This document shows, piece after piece, positions 63,479-64,000 of a stretch of DNA of 64,000 nt. The DNA is taken from positions 5,321,754 through 5,385,753 of the forward strand of contig OX336343.1 in assembly GCA_946902875.1 (NCBI GenBank). The letters run 5' to 3'. The translations under genes were made by a program, and so were the position numbers. The notes below the pieces were generated by a model, which saw nothing but the letters and a program-made list of their open reading frames with translations, was not told the DNA's origin and did no database searches. Source of the stretch: Nematopogon swammerdamellus. Lineage: Eukaryota > Arthropoda > Insecta > Lepidoptera > Adelidae. Within the stretch, counting starts at the first letter, position 1. Every line of letters starts with the position of its first letter.

Positions 63479-64000
63479 TCAACGCAGACTAGCTGACGAG
63501 GGCTTGATGCGAGCCGAAACGTGAAACATGCGCGGGTAATTTAGAGTGGCCACTCGCTAGTCCCGACCTCGATTAACACTCTCCTCTACTGCCGATGGGC
63601 CCGGATATGTTCGGTGAAGCCATCGCAAGCTTAGTTCCACACCTTCCTAAATTATCGACAAACTTTCCATCGAAAGTTTACGTCCCTTCTAAGGAATGCA
63701 GACAGTTTCGCATATTTCCCGCTCATCATAACTTCCTGGTGGCACAATTAACAGCCTGTTTATGTACCTATATGTAATTCCGTCTTGTGCCCTTTTTTAA
63801 ACTTCGTCGGCAAGCTTTCTACGTATTTATTTGTATGGGGTGAACCTGTCCTGCAGGAGAATGGACTCGTAAATAAGTTTCACTGTAAGTTCAGGAATTC
63901 CCCTCTTGCATTTGCCGGCACGAACGCAGTCCCCGCGGGAGCGGGTCTGCGCTAGGGCGCAGGTGTGTACTCTTAGTATCTACCATTGATTTTATAGGGG
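63479..64000. other. Downstream of the RLE ORF
   Basis: Includes the right inverted segment (63655-63755). The rest to the window end is non-coding as far as can be seen; the element may continue beyond the window. Confidence 0.3.

Overview
This is an insect nuclear DNA window, most likely lepidopteran. The grounds are AT-rich host sequence, many short repeats ending in a CCCGCGGCTTCGCTCGCG-type block, tRNA-headed SINEs, and genes with short phase-0 exons and canonical GT-AG introns. There are no bacterial genes, operons, rRNA genes or CRISPR arrays. Nearly the whole window is transposable-element sequence, much of it nested.

Two loci look like host genes. A complete five-exon gene for a small secreted four-cysteine protein spans 7852-13538 on the plus strand; its introns are filled with repeats, and a TATA-like box and initiator lie just upstream. 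A short signal-peptide-like open frame at 18232-18381 may be a broken or partial secreted-protein exon.

The best-preserved mobile elements are: (1) a 3.3-kb PIF/Harbinger DNA transposon (1442-4753), with inverted repeats and TAA target duplications, whose MADF-BESS gene and transposase gene are interlocked, each with its last exon inside the other's intron on opposite strands; (2) a Ty3/gypsy LTR retrotransposon (44570-48934) with one intact 1290-codon gag-pol frame, identical 145-bp LTRs and a GGGGT target duplication, inserted in an older LINE; (3) two related Helitron-like elements (20373-22381, 23301-25615) carrying a restriction-like-endonuclease fragment between inverted GC-rich arrays; (4) several non-autonomous TIR elements whose target duplications can be read directly; (5) very long palindromes at 50758-51397 and 57154-57609, and a foldback element at 57760-59838 split by a LINE.

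Repeat families recur in both orientations, and I use local names for them. LINE-D is a LINE 3' end with an RT C-terminus. SINE-B has a head combining tRNA-like and 5S-rRNA-like sequence. SINE-C has a tRNA-like head with intact A and B boxes. Repeat A is about 320 bp and ends in a TATG-type microsatellite. Repeat E is about 290 bp with 7-bp target duplications. F is a Helitron-like family. G is the 'GGGTTCCGTA' repeat. H is the 'CCCCCGAC' repeat. All assignments come from reading the sequence; no database search was possible.
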